Shown piece by piece: positions 1-5,058 of a DNA stretch of 5,129 nt. The stretch's first letter is position 1; each line of letters opens with the position of its first letter. The notes below the pieces were generated by a model. It was not told where the DNA came from. It saw only the letters and a program-made list of their open reading frames with translations, and did no database searches. The DNA is from Desulfuromonadales bacterium (GTDB taxonomy: Bacteria > Desulfobacterota > Desulfuromonadia > Desulfuromonadales > BM103), in NCBI GenBank assembly GCA_029859485.1, contig JAOUDB010000230.1:1-5129 (forward strand), given 5' to 3'. The position numbers were made by a program, and so were the translations under genes.

Positions 1-222
1 AAGTTGGGTGATGCGTTCAAAGAGGCCCTGGAAAAAACTACGCTCGTGAAGATTGTTCTCGTCGAGAACGAGGGCCTGGAGGTGGTCTTCACGTGCCAGT
101 TTAATCCGTTCCAGCAGCTGTGGATCGGGTTGAAAAATGCCCCTGTCGTGCAGGAGATCGAGGGTGTTCAGAAGGTCCTGTTTAGGGCCGACGATTTCAA
201 CTTTGGCCATGCGGATGATCAT
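1..222 (-). CDS. ntpI: V-type (A/V) ATP synthase subunit I, N-terminal part (runs off left edge)
   Basis: Only the first 74 codons are present and the frame stays open to position 1. The N-terminus reads MIIRMAKVEIVG, then PKQDLLNTLDLLHDRGIFQ, matching the 'MxxxMxKVEIVG...LDLLhelGvvQ' opening of subunit I (NtpI, eukaryotic subunit a). That protein is the large membrane subunit carrying the proton or sodium half-channels and anchoring the peripheral stalks; the part seen is its cytoplasmic beginning, so no membrane helices are visible. I chose the ATG at 222 rather than the in-frame ATG at 210 because a strong ribosome site (AGGGGGTG, 226-233) lies just upstream of 222 and because family members begin with this extra short peptide. 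The start lies inside the preceding coiled-coil gene (26-nt overlap), implying translational coupling within an operon. Coupling-ion specificity cannot be judged from this fragment. Confidence 0.85.
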   Translation of the reverse strand, partial: MIIRMAKVEIVGPKQDLLNTLDLLHDRGIFQPDPQLLERIKLAREDHLQALVLDENNLHERSFFQGLFERITQL

Positions 223-541
223 AATCACCCCCTGGCAGGATGGCTGCCAGATGCCGTTTCAAAACATCGTGCAATAACTCGTCATTCAAGGCCAAGAGAC
301 GCTGGCACCAGGCGCAAGCGGCTTCTTCAAGGGCAGTTCCTTCACCCTTAAGCTGCTCTTCCTGTTCAGCCAACAACCTTCGACAGCGAGCCTCCTCGAT
401 CGCTTTGGTATCAGAGCACTCGCTCAGCAGAGTTGAAAACTCCCGGACTTGCCACTCCTCGGCACGTGCCTGCTCTGCAGACACTTCAGCCTGGATGCGC
501 TTCTCCAGTTCAATAATATTGTCCAACAAGCCATCAGTCAT
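197..541 (-). CDS. Coiled-coil V-type ATPase peripheral-stalk subunit (NtpF/AhaH-like)
   Basis: This is a 114-residue, charged, helix-rich protein. Residues about 6-85 are dense in Glu, Arg, Ala and Gln (ELEKRIQAEVSAEQARAEEW, later CRRLLAEQEEQLKG), typical of a long coiled coil. Length and position match the small peripheral-stalk subunit at the head of bacterial V-ATPase operons (NtpF in Enterococcus, AhaH in archaea), which pairs with subunit E and binds subunit I; subunit I follows here with a 26-nt overlap. The frame is open further upstream (ATG at 592, TTG at 679). I prefer the ATG at 541 because an extended -10 promoter lies at 573-581, a weak GGA precedes the ATG, and the upstream residues do not look like the coiled coil. 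The family call rests on coiled-coil character, size and neighbour, not a unique motif. The two cysteines about 30 residues before the end are unexplained. Confidence 0.65.
   Translation of the reverse strand: MTDGLLDNIIELEKRIQAEVSAEQARAEEWQVREFSTLLSECSDTKAIEEARCRRLLAEQEEQLKGEGTALEEAACAWCQRLLALNDELLHDVLKRHLAAILPGGDYDHPHGQS
226..233 (-). promoter_or_regulatory. Ribosome binding site fixing the subunit I start
   Basis: AGGGGGTG on the minus strand has its G-run about 5 nt before the ATG at 222 and is too far from the alternative ATG at 210. It lies within the 3' end of the upstream coiled-coil gene, as expected for coupled operon genes. Confidence 0.6.
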
Positions 542-572
542 AATCCAACCATGTGTTTGTGCTAATAACATC

Positions 573-581
573 AGTATATCA
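573..581 (-). promoter_or_regulatory. Possible extended -10 promoter for the V-ATPase operon
   Basis: The minus strand reads TGATATACT, that is TGn followed by TATACT (5 of 6 to the sigma-70 -10 consensus). No good -35 is visible 16-18 nt upstream, which an extended -10 can tolerate. Transcription would start near 566, giving a leader of about 25 nt before the ATG at 541. If real, it rules out the longer starts at 592 and 679. Confidence 0.4.
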
Positions 582-701
582 GAGCGCCTCATCTTTGCAG
601 GAAAGCGCCCTTGAGGTAATTTCGTGACCTTTTTTGAAGAATATGTTATTTGTGCGCGAGCTATTTTTAACCTTGTCAATATGATTTTTTATTTATTAAG
701 C

Positions 702-706
702 GGGGA
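702..706 (+). promoter_or_regulatory. Ribosome binding site deciding the TTG start of the GAF-GGDEF gene
   Basis: GGGGA lies 5 nt before the TTG at 712. An in-frame TAA at 697-699 closes the frame upstream, and the first in-frame ATG lies about 40 codons inside the conserved region, so TTG is the only sensible start. Confidence 0.65.
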
Positions 707-711
707 ACGCC

Positions 712-1755
712 TTGTCTACCGACGCCCATCTGCTTAAAACTCTGGAACGACGCAACCGCGAACTCGAAGTTCTCATTGAGATCGGTAAGGCTTTAACCTC
801 TACCGTTGAACTTGAGAACGTGCTGACCCTGATCATGGATCAGGTCGGGCGCTTGTTGAAAACCCAGTCCTGGTCATTGCTTCTGCGCGATGAGGAAACC
901 GGCGACTTGACTTTTGAAATCGCAGTTTCCCCGGCAGCAGAGAAACTCAAAGGAATGAGGGTTGCTTCCGGTGAAGGGATTGCGGGCTGGGTCTCCGAGC
1001 ACGGTGAAGCTTTGGTCATCCCTGATGTCACCAGCGATGAACGTTTTTCCAACCAGTTTGACATAGCCTCCTCTTTTATCACCCAGTCGGTCCTCTGTGT
1101 CCCGGTTCGCAGTAAAGATCAGGTCCTCGGCGTGATCGAGCTGGTTAACGGCCCCAACGAAAAAATCTTTAAAGACGCAGACCTGCAGATTCTACTGACC
1201 ATCGCCGACTATGCAGCGATAGCCATCGAAAACGCCCGCAACTTCATGCGCATCAGTGAGCTGGTCATCACTGACGACCTCACCGGTCTCTACAACGGCC
1301 GTTACCTGCACACCCTGATTGAAGAGGAGATTGAGAGGGTTCGTCGTTTCGGCGGCAAGCTGTCTCTGATCTTCATCGACCTCGATTTCTTCAAAAAAGT
1401 CAACGACACCTGTGGCCATCTGGTCGGTAGCCGCACCCTTGCCGAGATCGGCAAGCTGATCAAAGATAACGTTCGCAAAATCTGTAAGTCGGCCCGCTAC
1501 GGCGGCGACGAGTTTGTTATCGTGCTGCCGAACACCGGCAAGAGCGGAGCCATGACCTTGGCAACCAAGCTCTGCGAGCTGTTCCGTGCTTATGATTTCC
1601 GCGACGACAACGACATATCCTTTAAAATGACAGCAAGCTTCGGTATCGCCACTTTCCCCGACGATGCTGATTCCAAGGATGATTTGATTCGCTTGGCTGA
1701 TCAGGCGATGTACCGTGTTAAAGAATCCACCCGCGACGCGGTCCTTTCTGTCTGA
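712..1755 (+). CDS. GAF-GGDEF nucleotide cyclase with Hypr (cGAMP-type) serine signature
   Basis: A soluble protein of 347 residues. After a short N-terminal helix, residues about 15-175 form a GAF sensor domain (SGEGIAGWV, LCVPVRSKDQVLGVIEL). A linker helix leads to the DDLTGLYN entry of the GGDEF domain (about 186-345). Catalytic parts are present: the metal-binding region FIDLDFFKKVND (D223, D225, N231), the active loop RYGGDEF (262-268) and the ASFGIA strand near 308. By spacing, N231 and S240 match PleD N335 and D344; serine at the latter is the known mark of Hypr enzymes such as GacA of Geobacter, which make 3',3'-cGAMP and also c-di-GMP and c-di-AMP. The inhibitory RxxD site keeps R255, but its Asp is C258, so product inhibition is probably weak. 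The GAF ligand is unknown. It probably heads an operon with the Fe-S gene 65 nt downstream. GAF-GGDEF architecture is certain; cGAMP production is inferred. Confidence 0.93.
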   Translation: MSTDAHLLKTLERRNRELEVLIEIGKALTSTVELENVLTLIMDQVGRLLKTQSWSLLLRDEETGDLTFEIAVSPAAEKLKGMRVASGEGIAGWVSEHGEALVIPDVTSDERFSNQFDIASSFITQSVLCVPVRSKDQVLGVIELVNGPNEKIFKDADLQILLTIADYAAIAIENARNFMRISELVITDDLTGLYNGRYLHTLIEEEIERVRRFGGKLSLIFIDLDFFKKVNDTCGHLVGSRTLAEIGKLIKDNVRKICKSARYGGDEFVIVLPNTGKSGAMTLATKLCELFRAYDFRDDNDISFKMTASFGIATFPDDADSKDDLIRLADQAMYRVKESTRDAVLSV

Positions 1756-1810
1756 ATCTACTCAGAAGCCCTTCGGACGATCTTGAAGAGGGTCCAATAG
1801 ATTCCTAAGC

Positions 1811-1815
1811 GGAGG
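1811..1815 (+). promoter_or_regulatory. Ribosome binding site for the GTG-started Fe-S gene
   Basis: GGAGG lies 5 nt before the GTG at 1821 and no in-frame ATG occurs near it, which fixes the non-ATG start. The 65-nt gap after the GAF-GGDEF gene shows no terminator with a T-run, so cotranscription is likely. Confidence 0.7.
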
Positions 1816-1820
1816 CAGCA

Positions 1821-3107
1821 GTGGCCCATCACACTTCCCGCGCTTCTTATCAGAAACTGTCCAATCGTCTGAACCTTTCTCCCCAGGGCGCTCCTCCCTC
1901 AGAATTGCTTTACCGCATTATCGACCTCCTCTTCAGCACCGAGGAGGCGGAGCTGGTTGCAGCACTGCCTATCAAACCCTTTACTGCTTCACAGGCGGCA
2001 AAAAACTGGAAGGTCACCGAGGTGGCTGCCGAAAAGTCCTTGCAGCGGCTGGCTGGCAGGGCTCTGCTGATTGACTTTCAACTCAATGGCAAAACGGAAT
2101 ATCTTCTGCCACCCCCTATGGCCGGATTCTTTGAATTTGCCCTTATGAGAACCCGCGATGATGTTGATCAGAAGGTATTAAGTGAACTCTACGAGCAGTA
2201 CATTACTGTTGAGGAAGATTTTGTTCGCGAACTGTTTCTCACCGGTAACACCCAGCTCGGCCGGGTGTTTGTTCAGGAAGAAGTCCTGAGCAGTGAAAAT
2301 GCTCTGCATGTTCTGGATTACGAGAGGGCGACAGAGGTTATAGAGACAGCGACCGATATTGGGATTGGTCTCTGCTACTGCCGCCACAAGCGTCAACATC
2401 AGGACCGTGCCTGTGACGCCGAGATGGATATCTGCATGACCTTTAGTTCTGTGGCCTCCTCTCTCATTCGTAGCGACTATGCCCGTCGTGTCGAACCTTC
2501 GGAGTGTAAAGAGCTGCTGCACAAAGCCTGTGAGCAGAACCTGGTTCAATTTGGCGAGAATGTTCAGAACAAGGTGAGCTTCATCTGCAATTGCTGCTCT
2601 TGCTGTTGCGAAGCCCTGCTTGCCGCGCAACGTTTCGGTTATGAACACCCGGTACATACCAGCAACTTTATCGCGAGGGTAGAGGATAACTGCAGCGGTT
2701 GCGGTCGTTGTCTCTCTTCCTGTCCGGTCAAGGTCATATCTCTTGAGACCGAACAGACTGATGGTTCTGGTTGTAAGCGAGCCGTCATCGAAGAGGCCCT
2801 CTGCCTCGGTTGCGGAGTCTGCGTACGTAACTGCCGACTTTCCGCCCTGACAATGGTCTCCCGCACCAGTCGTGTGATCACACCGGTCAATTCAACTCAC
2901 AAGAGTGTGCTGATGGCGATTGAGCGCGGCAAGCTGCAGAATCTGATCTTCGATAATCAGGTGCTTTGGAGCCATAGGGCCCTTGCCGCGCTGCTTGGTG
3001 TCATCTTGAAGCTGCCGCCGATAAAAAGGGCGCTGGCTTGTGAACAGATTGGATCACGTTACCTCGGCACACTCTGCGAGCATTACGACGCCAGGCAGAG
3101 GCCTTGA
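1821..3107 (+). CDS. Winged-helix, cysteine-rich 4Fe-4S dicluster protein of unknown role
   Basis: A protein of 428 residues. Residues about 28-105 look like a winged-helix fold (helices around EEAELVAAL and TASQAAKNW, recognition-like EKSLQRLAGRALL, wing near FQLNGKTEYLLPPP). A middle region carries CYCRHK (C185, C187) with C198 and C205, then CNCCSCCC (256-263, six cysteines in eight positions). A bacterial ferredoxin module follows: CSGCGRCLSSCP (291-302, classic CxxCxxCxxxCP) and CLGCGVCVRNCR (328-339, same spacing but Arg for the usual Pro). A C-terminal amphipathic stretch (about 385-402, ALAALLGVILKLPP) has too few hydrophobic residues for a clear membrane span. Two 4Fe-4S clusters are well supported. 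The upstream cysteines could bind another cluster or metal; similar CxCR...C...C regions occur in uncharacterised ferredoxin-like proteins of anaerobic Desulfobacterota. Electron transfer or redox sensing is inferred; the partner is unknown. It ends 40 nt before a strong terminator. Confidence 0.85.
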   Translation: MAHHTSRASYQKLSNRLNLSPQGAPPSELLYRIIDLLFSTEEAELVAALPIKPFTASQAAKNWKVTEVAAEKSLQRLAGRALLIDFQLNGKTEYLLPPPMAGFFEFALMRTRDDVDQKVLSELYEQYITVEEDFVRELFLTGNTQLGRVFVQEEVLSSENALHVLDYERATEVIETATDIGIGLCYCRHKRQHQDRACDAEMDICMTFSSVASSLIRSDYARRVEPSECKELLHKACEQNLVQFGENVQNKVSFICNCCSCCCEALLAAQRFGYEHPVHTSNFIARVEDNCSGCGRCLSSCPVKVISLETEQTDGSGCKRAVIEEALCLGCGVCVRNCRLSALTMVSRTSRVITPVNSTHKSVLMAIERGKLQNLIFDNQVLWSHRALAALLGVILKLPPIKRALACEQIGSRYLGTLCEHYDARQRP

Positions 3108-3147
3108 ATGTCGGTATTTTTTGATGTTGGCAACAAATAGAAATAAA

Positions 3148-3186
3148 AAAGGCCACCAAGGATCGAACCCTGGCGGCCTTTGTTTT
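3148..3186. terminator. Bidirectional rho-independent terminator
   Basis: The arms at 3148-3161 (AAAGGCCACCAAGG) and 3168-3181 (CCCTGGCGGCCTTT) pair over 14 positions with two mismatches around a 6-nt loop. The right side continues GTTTT for plus-strand transcripts. The left side is A-rich (3131-3150), giving a T-run for minus-strand transcripts. It lies between the convergent Fe-S gene and the response-regulator gene and can end both. Confidence 0.88.
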
Positions 3187-3298
3187 AGCTTCTTAAATGT
3201 CTTGATTTATAAGAAGGATTATCTGACTAGGTGCATGCAAGGGTAGAAGGAGGCTAGAGTTTACTGTTTATCCTCTCGCATTGTTTTCGTACTACTGA
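3187..3298. other. Intergenic stretch with no recognised feature
   Basis: I see no coding sequence with a ribosome site, no RNA gene and no convincing promoter here. It separates the terminator from the left copy of the 48-nt repeat. Confidence 0.4.
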
Positions 3299-3346
3299 AT
3301 TGCCCGAAATGCGAAATTACTGCAAACCCTGCAATGTAAGAAAGCC
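3299..3346 (+). repeat. 48-nt imperfect direct repeat, left copy
   Basis: This copy matches 4525-4572 in the same orientation. The first 20 positions agree at 19, including CCGAAATGCGAAATT at 3304-3318. ACTG and ACCCTGCAAT (3326-3335) are shared. The last 11 positions agree at 8. The copies differ by a CAA here against a CTT at a slightly different place, so total length is equal. By hand count about 41 of 45 aligned bases match. It lies downstream of the response-regulator gene. I found no conserved hairpin in both copies. Confidence 0.75.
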
Positions 3347-3371
3347 CCCGATCCAAAGATTGAGAGCTTTC
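3340..3371. terminator. Hairpin downstream of the response-regulator gene, possible weak terminator
   Basis: GAAAGCCCCC (3340-3349) pairs with GAGAGCTTTC (3362-3371). On the plus strand six pairs are Watson-Crick and the inner part has A-C mismatches; on the minus strand those become G-T pairs, giving a continuous 10-bp stem. The minus-strand follow-up (TTAC) is a poor T-run, so it may be a processing or pausing structure, with the stronger terminator at 3148-3186 acting behind it. Confidence 0.35.
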
Positions 3372-3408
3372 ATGTTTTTACAGACCATATTCTATAGTGT
3401 GATGGGCA

Positions 3409-4401
3409 CTAGGTCGCCACACGATGGGCTCCAACCGACATTCCTCCTAGACGGCCAGCAAACTCATGGAGGAATTCGGCCCTTTTAACTAATTCAGTGT
3501 CATCCGTTTCTGCGAGAACATAATTTGCTATCTCTTTCAACTGATTAGAACCTCTCGACCGCAATGCTTCAGAGACTGATTGATTCAATGGGAAGATAAT
3601 TCCAAAGAGCTCGGCAAAAATATCCTCGTCCCACGCTTCAACCAACTCCAAAACTGAATGGCTAGCCTCAAATCTCACAGCATGAGAGCGATTCATATTA
3701 ACCTGTTCTGCTCTAACCAAAGCCATTTCAACATTGATTTGCATCTTGGAAAAACGTTCACTGAGTTCTAACGGAACATCGTTGTCACTAATCAGTCCTT
3801 GTAAAAAAACCAGCAGACTTGATAAATTTCCCTCAACCATCGCTCGCTCAAGCCAAAACGATTCCTGCTCAGTCCCTTTAACTGCTGACTTAGACATTTC
3901 TATGTAGAATTGAGCAGTTCGAGCTCGCAATCGAACCGCATTATCTAAAACTTTCTGAATGCCAGCAACAAATGAAGTCTTAGGAACTAATGCGCTTTCG
4001 ATCCAAAACTGATATAGGGAGCGAAAGTGGTCTAACACTTTCCCCTTCCTCGGGAATTTACTCAAGTAACAGTTTGCCCCCAACGCATAAGCTTCTGAGA
4101 TGATATCTGGAGAGCACTCACCAGAAAGAATAATTACTGGTGTTTTATGCCAGGTGGGGCTGGCCTTAATGCGTTGCAGCAGATCCAAGCCTTTTCCATC
4201 GGGGAGTTGCACATCTGATAGGATTAAGTCTACAGGCGATTTCTTACGTTCTCTTTCCGCGAGTAGGCAACATGCCTCATCAACGGTGGTCGCATGAATT
4301 ATCTCTCCCTTGAAACCAAAACTCTCAAAGGACAACTTAACCACGTTTGCAAGGCTGGGATCGTCTTCAATATGCAAGATAGTCTGTTGTGACATTTTCA
4401 T
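3409..4401 (-). CDS. Orphan response regulator: receiver domain plus unrecognised helical C-terminal region
   Basis: A protein of 330 residues. Residues about 6-128 form a CheY-like receiver domain with every key position present: acidic E12, D13, D14; phospho-acceptor D63 in LSDVQLPDGKG; switch S93 in VIILSG; and K115 in YLSKFP. It should be phosphorylated by a histidine kinase, none of which is encoded in this window. Residues about 140-325 are predicted by eye to be mostly helical and match no DNA-binding, GGDEF, EAL or HD-GYP output I know. The stretch VRLRARTAQFYIEMS followed by FWLERAMVEGNLSSLLVFL loosely resembles the first two helices of ferritin-like bundles, but the metal-binding Glu and ExxH residues are absent, so this is only a suggestion. 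The start at 4401 is supported by GGGGGAG 5 nt upstream; the ATG at 4395 is less well placed. The gene sits alone between two 48-nt direct repeats and looks slightly AT-richer than the plus-strand genes at 712-3107. Confidence 0.88.
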   Translation of the reverse strand: MKMSQQTILHIEDDPSLANVVKLSFESFGFKGEIIHATTVDEACCLLAERERKKSPVDLILSDVQLPDGKGLDLLQRIKASPTWHKTPVIILSGECSPDIISEAYALGANCYLSKFPRKGKVLDHFRSLYQFWIESALVPKTSFVAGIQKVLDNAVRLRARTAQFYIEMSKSAVKGTEQESFWLERAMVEGNLSSLLVFLQGLISDNDVPLELSERFSKMQINVEMALVRAEQVNMNRSHAVRFEASHSVLELVEAWDEDIFAELFGIIFPLNQSVSEALRSRGSNQLKEIANYVLAETDDTELVKRAEFLHEFAGRLGGMSVGAHRVAT

Positions 4402-4406
4402 TTTAA

Positions 4407-4413
4407 CTCCCCC
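4407..4413 (-). promoter_or_regulatory. Ribosome binding site of the response-regulator gene
   Basis: GGGGGAG on the minus strand, followed by TTAAA and the ATG at 4401, favours this start over the ATG two codons later. Confidence 0.65.
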
Positions 4414-4449
4414 ATTACTCTCATAAACCTACATCAATAAGACATCGCT

Positions 4450-4478
4450 AATTTACATCAGTAGAATGTTGAGTTCAA
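4450..4478 (-). promoter_or_regulatory. Likely sigma-70 promoter of the response-regulator gene
   Basis: The minus strand has TTGAAC (4473-4478, 4 of 6 to the -35 consensus), a 17-nt spacer, and TAAATT (4450-4455, 4 of 6 to the -10 consensus). Transcription would start near 4443, leaving a leader of about 40 nt with a good ribosome site. It lies inside the repeat-flanked segment, so the gene carries its own promoter. Confidence 0.45.
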
Positions 4479-4524
4479 GGGTATGGGTTTCTTATTTATC
4501 CAATCATTGTTTTGAGTTGTTCAG

Positions 4525-4572
4525 ATTGGCCGAAATGCGAAATTCTTACTGACCCTGCAATCTAGGAAGGCC
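4525..4572 (+). repeat. 48-nt imperfect direct repeat, right copy
   Basis: This is the partner of the copy at 3299-3346, offset by 1226 nt in the same orientation. Shared blocks are CCGAAATGCGAAATT (4530-4544), ACTG (4548-4551) and ACCCTGCAAT (4552-4561). It lies upstream of the response-regulator promoter, so the pair brackets the complete transcription unit. Confidence 0.75.
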
Positions 4573-4753
4573 GAACGCTTCCAAGCAGACGTGACAAAAA
4601 GAAACGACCCCTGAGGACAATACCCAGAGGCCGCATCAGCAGGACCTGTTCTTAAAAACAGGTTATTTATCACTAACTGCTTCAGCTATATTTTTCAAGT
4701 GAAAACATGCCGTTCAACAAGAAGTCGTTTTTTCCCTCAGAAGTCGTGACTTG
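4573..4753. other. Non-coding stretch with a small hairpin and a short repeat
   Basis: No supported gene is seen. ACCTGTT (4644-4650) and AACAGGT (4657-4663) form a perfect 7-bp stem with a 6-nt loop, followed by a weak AT-rich tract, so its use as a terminator is uncertain. AGAAGTCGT occurs twice between about 4720 and 4750, the second copy followed by GACTTGTT, which can pair with the AACAAGAAGTC just before; its function is unknown. Confidence 0.35.
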
Positions 4754-5002
4754 TTAGAAACCGTCCTCAGCTTGAAACTCGACTTTCAACCTGTACATAA
4801 ACGGGGGAAGCTTACGAGTACAATATGACGACCGGGCTTCATTTCCCCTGCCGTCATTAAATTCTTCACAGACAATAGTTTCAACTATGGTATCTTCAGG
4901 TACAGTAGGCCTTTGGAGGATTTTTCCTGCCCGCGAATGAGGTGAGAATAACCCGGGAGGCGGCCGCCTAATAACAGATATATGTTTCTGAGTATATAAC
5001 AT
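4754..5002 (-). CDS. Doubtful small hypothetical protein (82 codons)
   Basis: An open frame of 82 codons from ATG at 5002 to TAA. The product is unfamiliar. The first 30 residues are Pro/Arg-rich (VIRRPPPGLFSP) and the end is more protein-like, with alternating polar and hydrophobic residues (MYRLKVEFQAEDGF) suggesting a beta strand. It has two cysteines and no signal peptide or membrane segment. No good ribosome site precedes the ATG; the nearest purine-rich stretch (AACAGG) is about 20 nt away. It could be a real small gene, a decayed gene fragment, or a chance frame across the upstream region of the plus-strand gene at 5059. I favour neither strongly. Confidence 0.3.
   Translation of the reverse strand: MLYTQKHISVIRRPPPGLFSPHSRAGKILQRPTVPEDTIVETIVCEEFNDGRGNEARSSYCTRKLPPFMYRLKVEFQAEDGF
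4958..4969. repeat. 12-bp perfect GC palindrome
   Basis: AGGCGGCCGCCT is its own reverse complement and stands out in an AT-rich neighbourhood about 90 nt upstream of the gene at 5059. It may be a protein-binding site or chance. It falls inside the doubtful minus-strand ORF, where it would encode part of the Arg-Pro run. Confidence 0.35.
4971..5000 (+). promoter_or_regulatory. Weak candidate promoter for the right-edge gene
   Basis: TATAAC (4995-5000, 5 of 6 to the -10 consensus) follows ATAACA (4971-4976, 4 of 6 to the -35 consensus) with an 18-nt spacer. Transcription would start near 5007, about 50 nt before the ATG at 5059. The surrounding DNA is AT-rich, so chance matches are common. 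Confidence 0.28.
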
Positions 5003-5047
5003 TGTCGAAAGCGATAAACCTGTTTCTCAAGAACGACCCATGTTTGC

Positions 5048-5052
5048 AAGGA
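5048..5052 (+). promoter_or_regulatory. Ribosome binding site selecting the ATG at 5059
   Basis: AAGGA is followed by a 6-nt spacer and the ATG at 5059. The competing ATG at 5040, in another frame and also open to the window end, has no comparable site. Confidence 0.5.
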
Positions 5053-5058
5053 TGCTCA

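Larger units (their letters stand above)
542..711. other. Divergent intergenic region between ATPase operon and GAF-GGDEF gene
   Basis: This 170-nt region becomes AT-rich from about 615 onward, with T-runs at 630-635 and 685-690. It must hold promoters for both directions. The minus-strand promoter is proposed at 573-581. For the plus strand I find only TTGTCA at 673-678 with a poorly spaced AT-rich follow-up (TATTAA at 694-699, 15 nt away), which is too close to the start codon to be convincing. A sigma-54 type -24/-12 element was looked for and not seen. Confidence 0.5.

Noticed and set aside
4..614. Plus-strand open frames at 4-351 and 240-614
   Set aside because: They are antisense to the V-ATPase genes, lack ribosome sites, and encode low-complexity Ser/Arg/Cys-rich products typical of shadow frames.
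673..699. Sigma-70 promoter TTGTCA/TATTAA for the GAF-GGDEF gene
   Set aside because: The 15-nt spacing is too short, and the start of transcription would fall on or next to the ribosome site.
840..2890. Minus-strand open frames inside the GAF-GGDEF and Fe-S genes
   Set aside because: They lie opposite genes with clear conserved domains and show no ribosome sites or recognisable products.
3151..3180. tRNA T-arm-like sequence on the minus strand (GGGTTCGATCC)
   Set aside because: The GTTCGATCC motif lies in the loop of a strong terminator hairpin; there is no acceptor, D or anticodon arm around it, and the T-stem pairing would be poor.
3040..3488. Small plus-strand open frames at 3040-3246 and 3300-3488
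   Set aside because: The first crosses the end of the Fe-S gene and the terminator; the second crosses the repeat and the 3' end of the response-regulator gene. Neither has a ribosome site.
3299..4572. Integron gene cassette with attC sites
   Set aside because: The repeats lack the paired RYYYAAC/GTTRRRY core sites and the imperfect inverted-repeat fold of attC, and the gene has its own promoter, unlike typical cassettes.
4525..4700. c-di-GMP/cGAMP (GEMM) riboswitch
   Set aside because: Looked for because of the Hypr cyclase. The conserved GEMM blocks (CACAGGGCAAACC-like and GGGACGCAAAGC-like) are absent here and in the other intergenic regions.
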